Below, one piece after another: positions 16,601 through 25,923 of a stretch of 64,000 nucleotides of DNA. The stretch comes from Mesorhizobium sp. Pch-S. Lineage in GTDB: Bacteria; Pseudomonadota; Alphaproteobacteria; Rhizobiales; Rhizobiaceae. The stretch covers positions 2,294,001 through 2,358,000 of the forward strand of contig NZ_CP029562.1 in assembly GCF_004136315.1 (NCBI RefSeq), written 5' to 3'. Every line of letters begins with the position of its first letter. Within the stretch, counting starts at the first letter, position 1. The notes beneath the pieces are model-generated. The model was not told the origin of the DNA. It did no database searches and saw only the letters and a program-made list of their open reading frames with translations. The translations under genes and the position numbers were made by a program.

Positions 16601-17428
16601 ATGAGCACCGCTTCCGCCCCCAGCACGGACGCCGCCAAGCCGCTGGAATTTCCGATTCCGGCGAATGTCTATGCCGAGAAGGTCGTTTCGGTGAAACACT
16701 ACACCGACCGCCTTTTCGCCTTCCGTATCACCCGGCCGCAGTCGCTGCGCTTCCGTTCCGGCGAGTTCGTGATGATCGGCCTGCCCAATGCCGAGAAGCC
16801 GGTGTTCCGTGCCTACTCCGTGGCAAGCCCGGCCTGGGATGAGGAACTCGAATTCTTCTCGATCAAGGTGCCGGATGGCCCGCTAACCCAGCACCTGCAA
16901 AAGATCCAGCCTGGCGACACCGTGCTGATGCGCCAGAAGTCGACCGGCACGCTGGTGCTGGACGCTTTGACGCCGGGCAAGCGCCTGTTCATGATCTCGA
17001 CCGGCACCGGCATCGCGCCCTTCGCCAGCCTGCTGCGCGATCCTGACACCTATGAGAAGTTCGAGCACGTCTACCTCACCCACACCTGCCGCGATGTCGC
17101 CGAACTGGCCTACGGACAAGAGCTGGTGGCATCGCTAGCCGAGGATCCGCTGATCGGCGAGTTCACCAATGGCCGCGTGACGCTGTACAACTCGACGACA
17201 CGCGAAACGTCCGATCGCATGGGCCGCATCACTGCGCTCGTCGGGTCCGGCAAGTTCTACACCGATCTCGGCATCGAGGCGCTGAACCCGGAAACCGACC
17301 GCATCATGATCTGCGGTTCGATGCACATGCTGAAGGACGTCAAGGAAATGGCGGAGAACCTCGGCTTCGTCGAGGGCTCGCTGAGCGCTCCGGCAAGCTT
17401 CGTGGTGGAACGCGCCTTCGTCGGCTGA
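16601..17428 (+). CDS. fpr: ferredoxin/flavodoxin-NADP+ reductase
   Basis: 275 residues from ATG 16601, with AGGAAAAGG upstream. The FAD-binding RAYS motif is at 70-73, followed by ELEFFSIKVPDGPLT. The NADP-binding glycine motif STGTGIAPFASLLRDP is near 133, a C-G-S-M segment (ICGSMHMLKDV) comes late, and the C-terminus VVERAFVG is typical of bacterial Fpr. It exchanges electrons between NADPH and ferredoxin or flavodoxin in the cytosol, often in oxidative-stress defence. It is monocistronic and flanked by repeats on both sides. Confidence 0.92.
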   Translation: MSTASAPSTDAAKPLEFPIPANVYAEKVVSVKHYTDRLFAFRITRPQSLRFRSGEFVMIGLPNAEKPVFRAYSVASPAWDEELEFFSIKVPDGPLTQHLQKIQPGDTVLMRQKSTGTLVLDALTPGKRLFMISTGTGIAPFASLLRDPDTYEKFEHVYLTHTCRDVAELAYGQELVASLAEDPLIGEFTNGRVTLYNSTTRETSDRMGRITALVGSGKFYTDLGIEALNPETDRIMICGSMHMLKDVKEMAENLGFVEGSLSAPASFVVERAFVG

Positions 17429-17433
17429 TTTTT

Positions 17434-17624
17434 CCCCTTCTCCCCTTGAGGGAGAAGGTGCCTGAGCGAAGCGAAGGCGGATGAGGGGTGTTGGAAGAAA
17501 CGAGGCGCTTCGATGCTGGGCCTCATTTCAAGTTTCCAGTATCTGCCAGCCCCGCACTCCGTCCAGCACCCCTCATCCGACCTCGCCTACGGCTCGGCCA
17601 CCTTCTCCCTCAAGGGGAGAAGGG
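17434..17624. repeat. long inverted repeat, CCCCTCATCCG family
   Basis: Two arms of about 57 bp (17434-17490 and 17567-17624) face each other over a 76 bp centre. Each arm holds a CCCCTTCTCCCCTTGAGGG / CCCTCAAGGGGAGAAGGG core and an outer CACCCCTCATCCG. It fills the space between fpr and the convergent malK-like gene and could serve as a bidirectional terminator or a mobile miniature repeat. Terminal direct repeats were not evident. Confidence 0.75.
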
Positions 17625-17647
17625 AAAGCGCCCGATGGCGCCATTTT

Positions 17648-18646
17648 TCATTTGATCGTCTTGCCGTCCGCATCGAAGCGGTAGGTCCTGGCCGCATCCG
17701 GCGTCGCGTAAAGCGTCGAGCCCGGCTCGGCATCGTAGACGCCGAAGAGGCGCACGGTGATCAGGCCTGCCTTTTCGCAGTCGAGATAGACGTTGGTGTC
17801 GGCGCCGAGATGTTCGGTATGCACCACCGTACCTTTCCAGGCGCCTGCATTCCTGTCGACCGTCAGGTGCTCGGGGCGCACGCCGACCGTCTTGACGCTT
17901 TCGCCCAGCCTTGCACCATCGATGAAGTTCATCTTCGGCGAGCCGATGAAACCGGCAACGAATTCATTGGCCGGCGCATGATAAAGTTCCATTGGCGCAC
18001 CGATCTGCTCGATGCGGCCGGCGTTCAGCACCACGATCTTGTCGGCCAGCGTCATCGCCTCGACCTGGTCGTGGGTGACGTAGATCATCGTCGCCTTGAG
18101 ACGGCGATGCAGCTGCGCAATCTCCAGACGCGTGTTGACACGCAGCGCGGCGTCGAGGTTCGACAGCGGCTCGTCGAACAGGAACAGCTTCGGCTCGCGC
18201 ACCACGGCCCGGCCGATGGCGACGCGCTGACGCTGGCCGCCGGACAGTTCTGCCGGGCGGCGCTTGAGATACGGCTCAAGCGACAGCATGGTGGACGCTG
18301 TGGTGATGCGCTTGTCGATCTCGGCCGCCGGCTCGCCAGCCTGCTTCAGGCCGAGCGCCATGTTGTCGCGCACGGTGAGGTGCGGATAGAGCGCATAGGT
18401 CTGGAACACCATGGCGATGCCGCGCTTGGCTGGCGGCGTCGAGGTGACTTCCTGGCTGTCGATCAGCACGCGGCCGGAGGTCGCGTCCTCCAGGCCGGCG
18501 ATGACGCGCAGCAGGGTCGACTTGCCACAGCCCGACGGGCCGACGAAGACGACGAATTCGCCATCCTTGACGTCGAGGTCGATGCCCTTCAGCACATCCA
18601 CCGGACCGAAGGATTTCTTGACATTCTCGATCTTCAGAGAGCCCAC
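17648..18646 (-). CDS. sugar ABC transporter ATPase, MalK/UgpC/MsmK family
   Basis: 332 residues. Walker [10 protein letters not shown] 36-44, signature LSGGQRQR from 134, Walker B LFLFDEP 154-160 and His192 in THDQVEA. A C-terminal regulatory/TOBE-like domain (about 230-332) contains [10 protein letters not shown]. Last gene of the minus-strand amino-sugar operon, it energises the permeases encoded at 19778 and 20627. ATPases of this class may be shared by several sugar importers. Confidence 0.93.
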   Translation of the reverse strand: MGSLKIENVKKSFGPVDVLKGIDLDVKDGEFVVFVGPSGCGKSTLLRVIAGLEDATSGRVLIDSQEVTSTPPAKRGIAMVFQTYALYPHLTVRDNMALGLKQAGEPAAEIDKRITTASTMLSLEPYLKRRPAELSGGQRQRVAIGRAVVREPKLFLFDEPLSNLDAALRVNTRLEIAQLHRRLKATMIYVTHDQVEAMTLADKIVVLNAGRIEQIGAPMELYHAPANEFVAGFIGSPKMNFIDGARLGESVKTVGVRPEHLTVDRNAGAWKGTVVHTEHLGADTNVYLDCEKAGLITVRLFGVYDAEPGSTLYATPDAARTYRFDADGKTIK

Positions 18647-18666
18647 GGCTGTTCCTCGCTCGATTG

Positions 18667-19728
18667 TTAGAGTTTGACGGGCTTGCCGGTGCGGACGCTT
18701 TCGTCGGCCGCAAGGCAGACGGCAAGCGAACGCACGGCATCGTCCATATGACGGGTGAGGTCGATGTCCTCGCGGATGGCTTTCAGCACGAAGGCCTGCT
18801 CTAGATCGCAGAGTTCCTGGTGGCCGGGCTCGCCTTCCATGGAAAGCAGTTCGTCCGGCTTCAGGAACTTGCCGTCCGAACCGGTCGCGGCCTGATGCAG
18901 GCGGATGGTCGAGGTCTTGGTGTGGGTATCGATGTCGTCCGACTTCACACCTTCGGCCATGACGATCGATACGCAGCCGTTCGGCGACATCACGTCCTTC
19001 ACGAAGAAGGCGGTCTCGGAAATCATCGGACCCCAGCCGGCTTCATACCAGCCGACCGAACCATCCTCGAACAGCACCTGCAGGTGGCCGTAATTGTACA
19101 TGGTCGGTGCGACCTCATCGGACAGGCGCACGCCCATGCCGCGCACCTCGACAGGTGCGGAATCGGTGATCTGCAGCATGACGTCGAGATAATGCACGCC
19201 GCAGTCGACGATCGGCGATGTCGTCTGCATCAGCTGCTTGTGCGTCTGCCAGGTGGGGCCCGACGACTGCTGGTTGAGGTTCATGCGGAAGACATAGGGA
19301 CCGCCCAGCTTGCGGGCTTCGGCGATCAGCCGCATCCAGGACGGGTGGTGACGCAGGATGTAGCCGATCACCACCTTCTTGCCATTGGCCTTGGCGGCAT
19401 CGACGACACGCTGGGCGTCGGCAACCGTCGTTGCCAGCGGCTTTTCGACGAAGACATGGCAGCCGGCTTCGAAAGCCTTGACCGCATAATCGGCATGGCT
19501 GTCCGAATAGGTGGCGATGCAGGCCAGCTCCGGCTTCTCGTCGCGCAGCGCGTCCTCGAAGGAGCGGCGAATCTCATGGCCGGCCAGTCCACCCGGCAGC
19601 GGCACGTCGGAACGGTTGACGAGCGCCGCGATCTCGAAGCCAGGGTTGTTATAGTAGGCCAGAGCATGGCTGCGGCCCATATTGCCGAGGCCGGCAACAA
19701 CCACGCGTATGGGTTTCGTCGAAGTCAC
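18667..19728 (-). CDS. Gfo/Idh/MocA-family oxidoreductase
   Basis: 353 residues. The NAD(P)-binding GLGNMG is at 13-18 and the EKP signature at 95-97, with a second domain ending in VRTGKPVKL. Members oxidise or epimerise sugars, or cleave glycosides through a transient redox step (GH109 type). Lying inside a GlcNAc/MurNAc import operon, it probably modifies an imported amino sugar, 1,6-anhydro sugar or glycoside before phosphorylation. Precise activity is unknown. Confidence 0.88.
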   Translation of the reverse strand: MTSTKPIRVVVAGLGNMGRSHALAYYNNPGFEIAALVNRSDVPLPGGLAGHEIRRSFEDALRDEKPELACIATYSDSHADYAVKAFEAGCHVFVEKPLATTVADAQRVVDAAKANGKKVVIGYILRHHPSWMRLIAEARKLGGPYVFRMNLNQQSSGPTWQTHKQLMQTTSPIVDCGVHYLDVMLQITDSAPVEVRGMGVRLSDEVAPTMYNYGHLQVLFEDGSVGWYEAGWGPMISETAFFVKDVMSPNGCVSIVMAEGVKSDDIDTHTKTSTIRLHQAATGSDGKFLKPDELLSMEGEPGHQELCDLEQAFVLKAIREDIDLTRHMDDAVRSLAVCLAADESVRTGKPVKL

Positions 19729-19777
19729 TGTGTTGTCCCTGTCTTGTTTTTCTTGGTTCTTGGTTTGAAACGGTGGC

Positions 19778-20617
19778 CTACTTCACGGCACCCGAGGTGA
19801 TGCCGCGGATGAGCTGGCGCGAGAAGATCAGGTAGAGGACCAGAACCGGCAGGATCGCCAGCGACAGCGCCGCCAGGATGGCGTTCCAGTTGGTGACGAA
19901 CTGACCGAGGAAGATCTGCGCGCCGAGCGTGACGGTCTTGGTCGCCTCCGAAGGCGCCAGGATCAGCGGGAACCACAGGTCGTTCCAGATCGGGATCATG
20001 GTGAAGACCGCGACGGTGGCCATGGCCGGACGCACCAGCGGCAGTACCAGGCGGAAGAAGATCGTGTATTCGGACAGCCCGTCGATGCGGCCGGCGTTCT
20101 TGAGGTCGTCCGATACGCCCTTCATGAATTCCGACAGGATGAAGATGGCGAGCGGCAGGCCCTGCGCGGTGTAGACCAGGATGAGCGCCGTGAGCGTGTT
20201 GACCAGCCCTGAGGCCACCATCAGCTGCAGGATGGCAACCGTGCCGAGGCGGATCGGGATCATGATGCCGAGCGCCAGATAGAGGCCCATCAGCGTGTTG
20301 CCGCGGAAGCGGTATTCCGACAGCGCGAAGGCTGCCATGGCGCCGAACAGCAGCACGAAGAACAGCGACACGACGGTAACGATCAGGCTGTTCTGGAAAT
20401 ACAGGAAGAAATCGCCCTGGCCGAACACGGTGGTGTAGCCGATCAGGTCGAAGGTCTTGGGCGTCGGCGGCGTCAGCGGCTGCTGGAAGATCGCCTGGCG
20501 CGACTTGAACGAGTTGATGACGACGACGAAGACCGGGAACAGCGCGATGATGGTGTAAGCCAGCAGGATCGCGTGTGCGCCAATGGTCCGCGGCAGGGAG
20601 GTGGTGGCCTTGCTCAT
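19778..20617 (-). CDS. sugar ABC permease, MalG type
   Basis: 279 residues, about six membrane helices, beginning LPRTIGAHAILLAYTIIALFPVFVVVINSFKS. The EAA loop is DDLKNAGRIDGLSEYTIFFRLVLPLVRP and the end is RQLIRGITSGAVK, as in MalG/NgcG-type proteins. It forms the channel with the product of the gene ending nine bases upstream (20627). Confidence 0.92.
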   Translation of the reverse strand: MSKATTSLPRTIGAHAILLAYTIIALFPVFVVVINSFKSRQAIFQQPLTPPTPKTFDLIGYTTVFGQGDFFLYFQNSLIVTVVSLFFVLLFGAMAAFALSEYRFRGNTLMGLYLALGIMIPIRLGTVAILQLMVASGLVNTLTALILVYTAQGLPLAIFILSEFMKGVSDDLKNAGRIDGLSEYTIFFRLVLPLVRPAMATVAVFTMIPIWNDLWFPLILAPSEATKTVTLGAQIFLGQFVTNWNAILAALSLAILPVLVLYLIFSRQLIRGITSGAVK

Positions 20618-20626
20618 CGTGAAACC

Positions 20627-21550
20627 TCAGAACTGGTAGCGGCGCAGGCGCCGCTGCACGAGGAAGAGATAGAAGCAGACGCCGATCAGGATGATCAGGA
20701 ACATCATGGTGGCGATGGTGGCGCCCATGTGCGGGTCACCCACCTGCAGCTGGAAACCGAAGAAGGCGCGATAGAGGAACGTGCCCAGGATATCGGTCGA
20801 ATAGTTAGGCCCGGCCAGCGCGCCCTGCGCGGTGTAGATCAGGTCGAAGGCGTTGAAATTGCCGACAAAGGTCAGGATCGAGATGATGCCGATGGCGGGC
20901 AGGATCAGCGGCAGCTTGATCTTCCAGAACTGCGACCAGCCGGTAATGCCGTCGCATTCGGCGGCTTCGATCACCTCGTCGGGGATGGACAGGAGCGCGG
21001 CATAGATCAGCATCATCGGGATGCCGACGAACTGCCAGACCGAGATCAGGCTGAGCGCGGTCAGCGCATACTGCTCCTTGCCGAGCCAGGGCGTGAACAG
21101 GCTCTTGAGGCCGACCATCCCCATGAGGTCTGGAGCGACGCCCCAGATCGGCGACAGGATCAGTTTCCAGGCAAAACCGACGATCACGAAAGACAGGATG
21201 GTCGGGATGAAGATCGCAGTGCGATAGAACGCGGTGAAGCGCAGTTTCGGGCTGGACAGAAGTGCTGCCAGCATGACGCCGATCGGGTTCTGCACCACCA
21301 TGTGGATGATGAAGAACCAGACATTGTTCTTCAGCGCATTCCAGAAGTTGAACGACCAGGACGGATCGGTGAACAAGGTGCGGAAATTGTCGAAGCCGAC
21401 AAAGGTCTGCACCTGCTCGATGGAACGGAACAGCGAAAGCTGCAGCGTGCCGAACAAAGGCAGGATCATGATCGCCGTGTAGACGAGCACCGCCGGCGCC
21501 AGGAAGACGCCGATATGCCAACGGAACGGTTTTTTCGATGCTGCAGCCAT
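20627..21550 (-). CDS. sugar ABC permease, MalF type
   Basis: 307 residues with six predicted helices: a first near 15-40 (HIGVFLAPAVLVYTAIMILPLFGTLQLSLF), then the loop QTFVGFDNFRTLFTDPSW characteristic of this class and the EAA loop EVIEAAECDGITGWSQFWKIKLP. The gene starts 285 bp from the binding-protein stop; the gap holds a stem-loop and a mosaic repeat, which may adjust permease expression relative to the binding protein. Confidence 0.92.
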   Translation of the reverse strand: MAAASKKPFRWHIGVFLAPAVLVYTAIMILPLFGTLQLSLFRSIEQVQTFVGFDNFRTLFTDPSWSFNFWNALKNNVWFFIIHMVVQNPIGVMLAALLSSPKLRFTAFYRTAIFIPTILSFVIVGFAWKLILSPIWGVAPDLMGMVGLKSLFTPWLGKEQYALTALSLISVWQFVGIPMMLIYAALLSIPDEVIEAAECDGITGWSQFWKIKLPLILPAIGIISILTFVGNFNAFDLIYTAQGALAGPNYSTDILGTFLYRAFFGFQLQVGDPHMGATIATMMFLIILIGVCFYLFLVQRRLRRYQF

Positions 21551-21572
21551 GAGCTCGGTCCTTGCCGCCTCC

Positions 21573-21750
21573 AGAGCGTTTCCGCTTCAAATTTTCGGAA
21601 TGCCATCCCTCGCGCATCCACCGTATCTTCCTCGATTTCGAGGAAACGGTGGACATGAAGCCGGCGCCCCTTCTCCAGTCTTCATCGGGCAATTCCAGGA
21701 AAAGTGCGTAGCGGCTTTCCGTCCGGAATTGCGTAAAACAACAAGAGCGT
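21573..21750. repeat. mosaic palindromic repeat inside the amino-sugar operon
   Basis: It includes a block A half (AGAGCGTTTCCG near 21573), a small hairpin TCCTCGATTTCGAGGA, and a reverse-orientation block B from about 21690 to 21742 (CAATTCCAGGAAAAG ... CCGGAATTGCG) matching 1288-1330. It lies between the binding-protein and permease genes and so is transcribed with the operon. Confidence 0.7.
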
Positions 21751-21794
21751 AAGGGCGAGGAACCGCGCCGACAATCGGAAATTAGTTAGGGACA

Positions 21795-21824
21795 GACCGG
21801 GCCACGGCTAGCCGTGGCCCGGTC
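21795..21824 (-). terminator. stem-loop after sugar-binding-protein gene
   Basis: Perfect 14 bp arms (GACCGGGCCACGGC and its complement) around TA, 12 bases after the stop of the binding-protein gene on the minus strand. There is no T-run, so it is more likely an mRNA-stabilising or partial-termination hairpin, as often seen between binding-protein and permease genes, than a strong terminator. Confidence 0.6.
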
Positions 21825-21835
21825 GTTTCGCAGTC

Positions 21836-23095
21836 TTACTTCGCCGGCTTGTACCAGCTGTCGAGGCCCTTCTGCAGCTTCTCGGCCGCGACTTCCGGCG
21901 TATCGGTGCCGTTGATGACGTTGGCCGATTCAACCCAGGTCTCGTTCTCCAGGTTCGGCGTGCCGCGCGACAGGATCTGATAGGTCGAGCGGATCGACGG
22001 CTTGCACTTCTCGCGCCAGGAAACGAATTCCTGCGCCAGCGGATCTTCCATCTTCACCGGCGACGAATTCAGGCTGAAGAAGCCAGGCAAAGCGTTGGCA
22101 TAAATGGTGGCGAATTCCGGCGAGGCGACCCAGGTCAGGAAGGTCTTGGCCGCGTCGGCATTCTTGCTCTTGGCGTTCAGGCCGATGCCGATATCGGTGT
22201 GGTCGGAGATGTAGCAGGTGTCGCCGGCCTTGCCGACCGGCGGCGGGAAGGCGCCCATCTTGAACTGGGCCTGGGTGTTGAACAGGCCGATTTCCCACGA
22301 GCCCGCCGGATAGATGGCAGCGCGGCCGAGCGTGAACAGGTTCTGGCTGTCCGGATAGGTCTGCGCCTCGAAGCCATCCCCGAGATAAGGCTTCCACTTG
22401 GCGAGTTCGGCGTAGGGCTCGACCCAGTCCTTGTCGGTCAGCTTCTGCTCGCCCTTGATCAGCGCCAGACGACCCTCTTCGCCCTTCCAGTAATTCGGAC
22501 CGATGTTCTGGTAGCCCATGGTCGCGGCTTCCCAGAGATCCTTGGTGCCCATGGCCATCGGTATGTAGGTGCCGTCGGCCTTGATCTTGTCGAGAGCAGC
22601 GAAGAATTCGTCGCGGGTCTGCGGAATCTTGAGGCCGAGCTTCTCGAAGGCGTCCTTGTTGTAGATGAAGCCATGGATGACCGAGGCCATCGGCACGCAG
22701 AAGGTGGCCGAGCCGTCGTCGGTGGTCCAGGCAGCCTTGGCAACGCTGGAGAAGTTCTCCATGCCCGACAGCTTGGTCAGGTCGGCGAGATCGCCCTTCT
22801 TGTACAGCTCGAGCGACTTGTCGAACGGACGGCAGGTGATCAGGTCGCCAGCCGAACCCGCGGCGAGCTTGGCGCCGAGTGCCGCGTCATATTCGGTTGG
22901 AGCCGAAGGCGCGAACACGACCTTGATGCCGGGGTTCTTCGCTTCGAAAGCCGGGATCAGCTTGTCCTTCCAGATGGCGAGGTCGTCACCGCGCCAGCTC
23001 TCGATGTTGAGCGTGGCATCGGCGGCCGACGCCACGCCGGCAAAGCCGAGTACGCTGGAGCCTAAAAGTAGTGCCGTAAGAAGTTTCGTCTTCAT
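21836..23095 (-). CDS. sugar ABC transporter periplasmic binding protein
   Basis: 419 residues, family 1 solute-binding protein. The signal peptide is MKTKLLTALLLGSSVLGFAG then VASAA, with a likely cut after about residue 24. The mature start ATLNIESWRGDDLAIW and the middle YPAGSWEIGLF are typical of bacterial mono/disaccharide binding proteins. Directly downstream of murQ (53 bp), it probably binds GlcNAc, MurNAc, chitobiose or a muropeptide sugar. The ligand is inferred from context only. Confidence 0.92.
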   Translation of the reverse strand: MKTKLLTALLLGSSVLGFAGVASAADATLNIESWRGDDLAIWKDKLIPAFEAKNPGIKVVFAPSAPTEYDAALGAKLAAGSAGDLITCRPFDKSLELYKKGDLADLTKLSGMENFSSVAKAAWTTDDGSATFCVPMASVIHGFIYNKDAFEKLGLKIPQTRDEFFAALDKIKADGTYIPMAMGTKDLWEAATMGYQNIGPNYWKGEEGRLALIKGEQKLTDKDWVEPYAELAKWKPYLGDGFEAQTYPDSQNLFTLGRAAIYPAGSWEIGLFNTQAQFKMGAFPPPVGKAGDTCYISDHTDIGIGLNAKSKNADAAKTFLTWVASPEFATIYANALPGFFSLNSSPVKMEDPLAQEFVSWREKCKPSIRSTYQILSRGTPNLENETWVESANVINGTDTPEVAAEKLQKGLDSWYKPAK

Positions 23096-23148
23096 GCTCA
23101 GTCTCCCTGTTGACCTTTTTCAGGTTCGGTTTTGACGAGACGGAGGCT

Positions 23149-24057
23149 TCACGCCCCCTGTTCTCCTCTGATGGCGGAAAGGGCCGGCCGCAGCTTCTGG
23201 CCGGTCTTCTCCAATATTCCCTCGGCCGCATCGACGCTTTCAGCACCGGCGGCGAGCAGAATGGCAGTCTTCACCGCGCCACCACTCTGCTCGAGCGAGC
23301 GGTCGGCGGCATCGCGATCGAGCCCGGTTATGGCAGTGACGATGCGCGCCGCGCGGTCGCGCAGCTTGGCGTTGTCGGCGAAAAGATTGACCATGTAGCC
23401 GTCATGGACGTGGCCCAGATGGACGGCAGCCAAGGTCGACATCATGTTGAGCGCGATCTTCTGGGCGGTGCCCGCACCCATGCGGGTCGAGCCGGCGATG
23501 ACTTCCGGCGGGGTTTTCAGCAGGATGGCGACGTCGGCGGCATTGAGCAGCGGCGTGTCGCCATTGTTGGCGATCGCGATCGTCGCGGCGCCGCGCTGGC
23601 GCGCGTCACGCAAGGCACGAACCGCATAGGGAGTCGAGCCGCTGGCCGAAAGAGCAATGACGCAATCGGCCGAGGTGACGCCGGCTCCTGCAATTCCGGC
23701 AGCGGCCTCTTCCTCGTCGTCCTCGGGACCACCCGCAAGATTGTGGAAAGCTTCATCACCACCGGCGATGAGGATGACAATGCGATCGCGTTTGATGCCG
23801 AAAGTCCCGGGAAGCTCGAGCGCATCGGCGACAGCCATGAGGCCGGAACTGCCTGCGGCGGCATAGACGAGCCGTCCGCCGGACTTGAGGCGCTCGGAGA
23901 TCAATGCGGATGCGGCGGCAATGGCGGGAATGGCTTCGCGCACGGCGCCAGCGGCCTCGATCTGGGCCTCGGCCAGCGACTTCAATACGGCCTCGGGCGC
24001 CTGGATATCCAGCCCCTCGGCATCTCGATGCTGCGCTTCTGTGCGCTTCTGCGCCAT
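23149..24057 (-). CDS. murQ: N-acetylmuramic acid 6-phosphate etherase
   Basis: 302 residues from ATG 24057, placed by a strong GGAGGAAA; upstream in-frame codons lie in the promoter. SIS fold with YAAAGSSGLM (66-74). Glu81 in ALELPGTFG matches the catalytic Glu of E. coli MurQ (its Glu83) and Glu112 in GPEDDEEE the second active-site Glu. A later ALSASGSTPY loop binds the sugar phosphate. It removes D-lactate from MurNAc-6-P to give GlcNAc-6-P, feeding the divergent nagA. First gene of the six-gene import operon. Confidence 0.93.
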   Translation of the reverse strand: MAQKRTEAQHRDAEGLDIQAPEAVLKSLAEAQIEAAGAVREAIPAIAAASALISERLKSGGRLVYAAAGSSGLMAVADALELPGTFGIKRDRIVILIAGGDEAFHNLAGGPEDDEEEAAAGIAGAGVTSADCVIALSASGSTPYAVRALRDARQRGAATIAIANNGDTPLLNAADVAILLKTPPEVIAGSTRMGAGTAQKIALNMMSTLAAVHLGHVHDGYMVNLFADNAKLRDRAARIVTAITGLDRDAADRSLEQSGGAVKTAILLAAGAESVDAAEGILEKTGQKLRPALSAIRGEQGA

Positions 24058-24079
24058 TCCGTTTCCTCCACCTTCTTTG

Positions 24080-24107
24080 ACAATACCAAAAAAATACCAC
24101 TTGTCCA
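24080..24107 (-). promoter_or_regulatory. murQ operon promoter with overlapping operator
   Basis: On the minus strand TGGACA (24107-24102) and TATTGT (24085-24080) are 16 bp apart. The spacer holds two direct half-sites, ATACCA at 24094-24099 and 24083-24088 on the plus strand, 11 bp apart (one helical turn). The same 17-base pattern, in opposite orientation, lies in the nagK promoter. Likely bound by the GntR/UTRA protein of this locus. Confidence 0.65.
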
Positions 24108-24207
24108 CTGGCATTAGCAATTTCGTAATGGCCTGTTCTTCTTGCGCATAAAATTTCCAATAATTTCATACGAATAGCGATTATTGAATCGAACCATAAA
24201 TTTATCC

Positions 24208-24235
24208 TTGGCTATTGGTATTTTATTGGTATTAT
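24208..24235 (+). promoter_or_regulatory. nagK operon promoter with overlapping operator
   Basis: TTGGCT (24208-24213) and TATTAT (24230-24235) are 16 bp apart. TGGTAT half-sites at 24216-24221 and 24227-24232 fill the spacer, 11 bp apart, and match the murQ-side operator at 16 of 17 positions when inverted. The ribosome-binding site AGAGGAG follows at about 24242, so the predicted leader is very short. Confidence 0.65.
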
Positions 24236-24256
24236 CCAGCAAGAGGAGATTTCAGC

Positions 24257-25138
24257 GTGACTTTCGTGCTCGGCATTGACGGCGGCGGCACCAGCTGCAG
24301 GGCAGCGCTCGCAACGGCGAGCGGTGAGATCCTCGGTCGCGCGAAATCGGGCGCGGCCAACATCCGCAGTGACCTGACCGGCGCGCGCACGCATATCGTG
24401 GACGCTGCCAGGCAGGCATTTCTCGCGGCGGGCGAAGACCCTGAACTGATCACACAGACGCCGGCCATACTGGGGCTCGCCGGTGCCAATGTCGGCACCT
24501 ACAAGCAGCAGCTGGAAGCGATCCTGCCGTTCAGCCGCTCCAGCGTGGAGACGGATTTCGAGATCGCGCTCGAAGGCGCGGTCGGCTCCGGCGACGGCGC
24601 CATCGCCATCCTCGGCACAGGCACCGCCTATATGGTGCGCAAGCAGGGCAAGTCGCGTTCGGTCGGCGCCTGGGGTTTCCAGGTCGGCGACCAGGGCAGC
24701 GGCGCGCGCATCGGGCGCGATCTTCTCGAACAGACCCTGCTGGCCTATGACGGCATCCGCGAAGCCTCGCCGCTGACCCGTGAGATGATGGGCATCTTCC
24801 GCGACAATCCGCAGGACCTGGTCGAATTCACCACCCACGCAAAACCCGGCGATTTCGGCGGGTTTGCACCGAAGGTGTTCGAGAACGCCGCCAAAGGCGA
24901 CGTCGTCGCGATGTGGATCGTCGACAAGTCGGTCGCGGATGTGGAAGCCTCACTCGGCGTGCTCGACCTGCAGACCGGCGATCCGCTGTGCCTGCTCGGC
25001 GGGCTCGCCCCACTCTATGCGCCGCGCCTCTCCGAACGTTTTCGGGCACTGCTGAAGACACCGCTCGACGATGCCCTGGGCGGCTCCGTGCGGATGGCGG
25101 TCCGAAAATTCGCCGACATGGCGGAGACGGCACGATGA
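24257..25138 (+). CDS. nagK: BadF/BadG-type amino-sugar kinase (GlcNAc and possibly MurNAc)
   Basis: 293 residues from GTG 24257 behind AGAGGAG. ASKHA-fold motifs: FVLGIDGGGTSCRAAL at the N-terminus, AILGTGTAY, and WGFQVGDQGSGARIG, all typical of the BcrAD/BadFG family. Family members phosphorylate GlcNAc, and the clostridial MurK homologues accept MurNAc as well. Being divergent from murQ and co-transcribed with nagA, this kinase probably makes GlcNAc-6-P and may also make the MurNAc-6-P that MurQ needs. It overlaps the regulator gene by four bases. Confidence 0.88.
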   Translation: MTFVLGIDGGGTSCRAALATASGEILGRAKSGAANIRSDLTGARTHIVDAARQAFLAAGEDPELITQTPAILGLAGANVGTYKQQLEAILPFSRSSVETDFEIALEGAVGSGDGAIAILGTGTAYMVRKQGKSRSVGAWGFQVGDQGSGARIGRDLLEQTLLAYDGIREASPLTREMMGIFRDNPQDLVEFTTHAKPGDFGGFAPKVFENAAKGDVVAMWIVDKSVADVEASLGVLDLQTGDPLCLLGGLAPLYAPRLSERFRALLKTPLDDALGGSVRMAVRKFADMAETAR

Positions 25139-25923
25139 GCGAAGCGGCGGACGTCATCTTTGCCTCGCTCAAGCAAGCCTCGCAAAGCGGTGCGCCGCTC
25201 TATCTCCAGCTTCGTCGCAGCATCGAGGATGCCGTGAACCGCGGCCTGATCGGCCCGGGCGACGCGCTGCCTTCGGAGCGCGACATCGCCTCGATGGCCG
25301 ACATCTCCCGCGTCACGGTGCGCAAGGCTGTGCAGGATCTGGTCAAGGGTGGCGTCCTGGTGCAGCGCCATGGCTCCGGCACGTTCGTGGCACCGCGCAT
25401 GGAACGCGTCGAACAATCGCTGTCGCGGCTCACCTCCTTCACCGAAGACATGGCCAGGCGTGGCAAGGCTGTGCGCTCGACCTGGCTCGACCGCGGGCTT
25501 TATGCCCCGTCACCGGAAGAGATGATGGTTCTGGGTTTGGCCGCCAGCGAAATGGTCGCCCGTGTGGCACGTCTGCGCATCGCCAATGATACGCCGCTGG
25601 CGATCGAGCGCGCTTCGCTTTCGGTCAATGCGCTGCCCGATCCGAGTGTTGTCGGCTCTTCGCTCTATGCGGCCCTGGAAGCAACCGGCAACCGGCCGGT
25701 GCGCGCAGTCCAGCGCATCTCCGCCGTCAATCTCAACGAGGCGGATGCGAGGCTGCTCGATGCGCCAACGGGCTCGGCCAGCCTGCGCATCGAGCGCATC
25801 TCCTATCTCGCCAGCGGCAAGGTGATCGAGTTCACACGCTCGGTCTATCGCGGCGATGCCTATGATTTTGTCGCCGAGCTGAGGCTTGGCGTGACCAGCG
25901 ACGACAACGGAGTGCGGCAATGA
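25135..25923 (+). CDS. GntR/HutC-family (UTRA) regulator of the amino-sugar genes
   Basis: 262 residues from ATG 25135 (ATGA overlap). A winged helix-turn-helix occupies about 20-85 (PLYLQLRRSIED, PGDALPSERDIA, SRVTVRKAVQDLVKGGVL, RHGSGTFV). The UTRA effector domain spans about 100-250, with IERASLSVNALP. Relatives NagR and DasR sense GlcN-6-P or GlcNAc-6-P. It is expected to bind the two mirrored operators between murQ and nagK; this is inference from position. Confidence 0.9.
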   Translation: MSEAADVIFASLKQASQSGAPLYLQLRRSIEDAVNRGLIGPGDALPSERDIASMADISRVTVRKAVQDLVKGGVLVQRHGSGTFVAPRMERVEQSLSRLTSFTEDMARRGKAVRSTWLDRGLYAPSPEEMMVLGLAASEMVARVARLRIANDTPLAIERASLSVNALPDPSVVGSSLYAALEATGNRPVRAVQRISAVNLNEADARLLDAPTGSASLRIERISYLASGKVIEFTRSVYRGDAYDFVAELRLGVTSDDNGVRQ

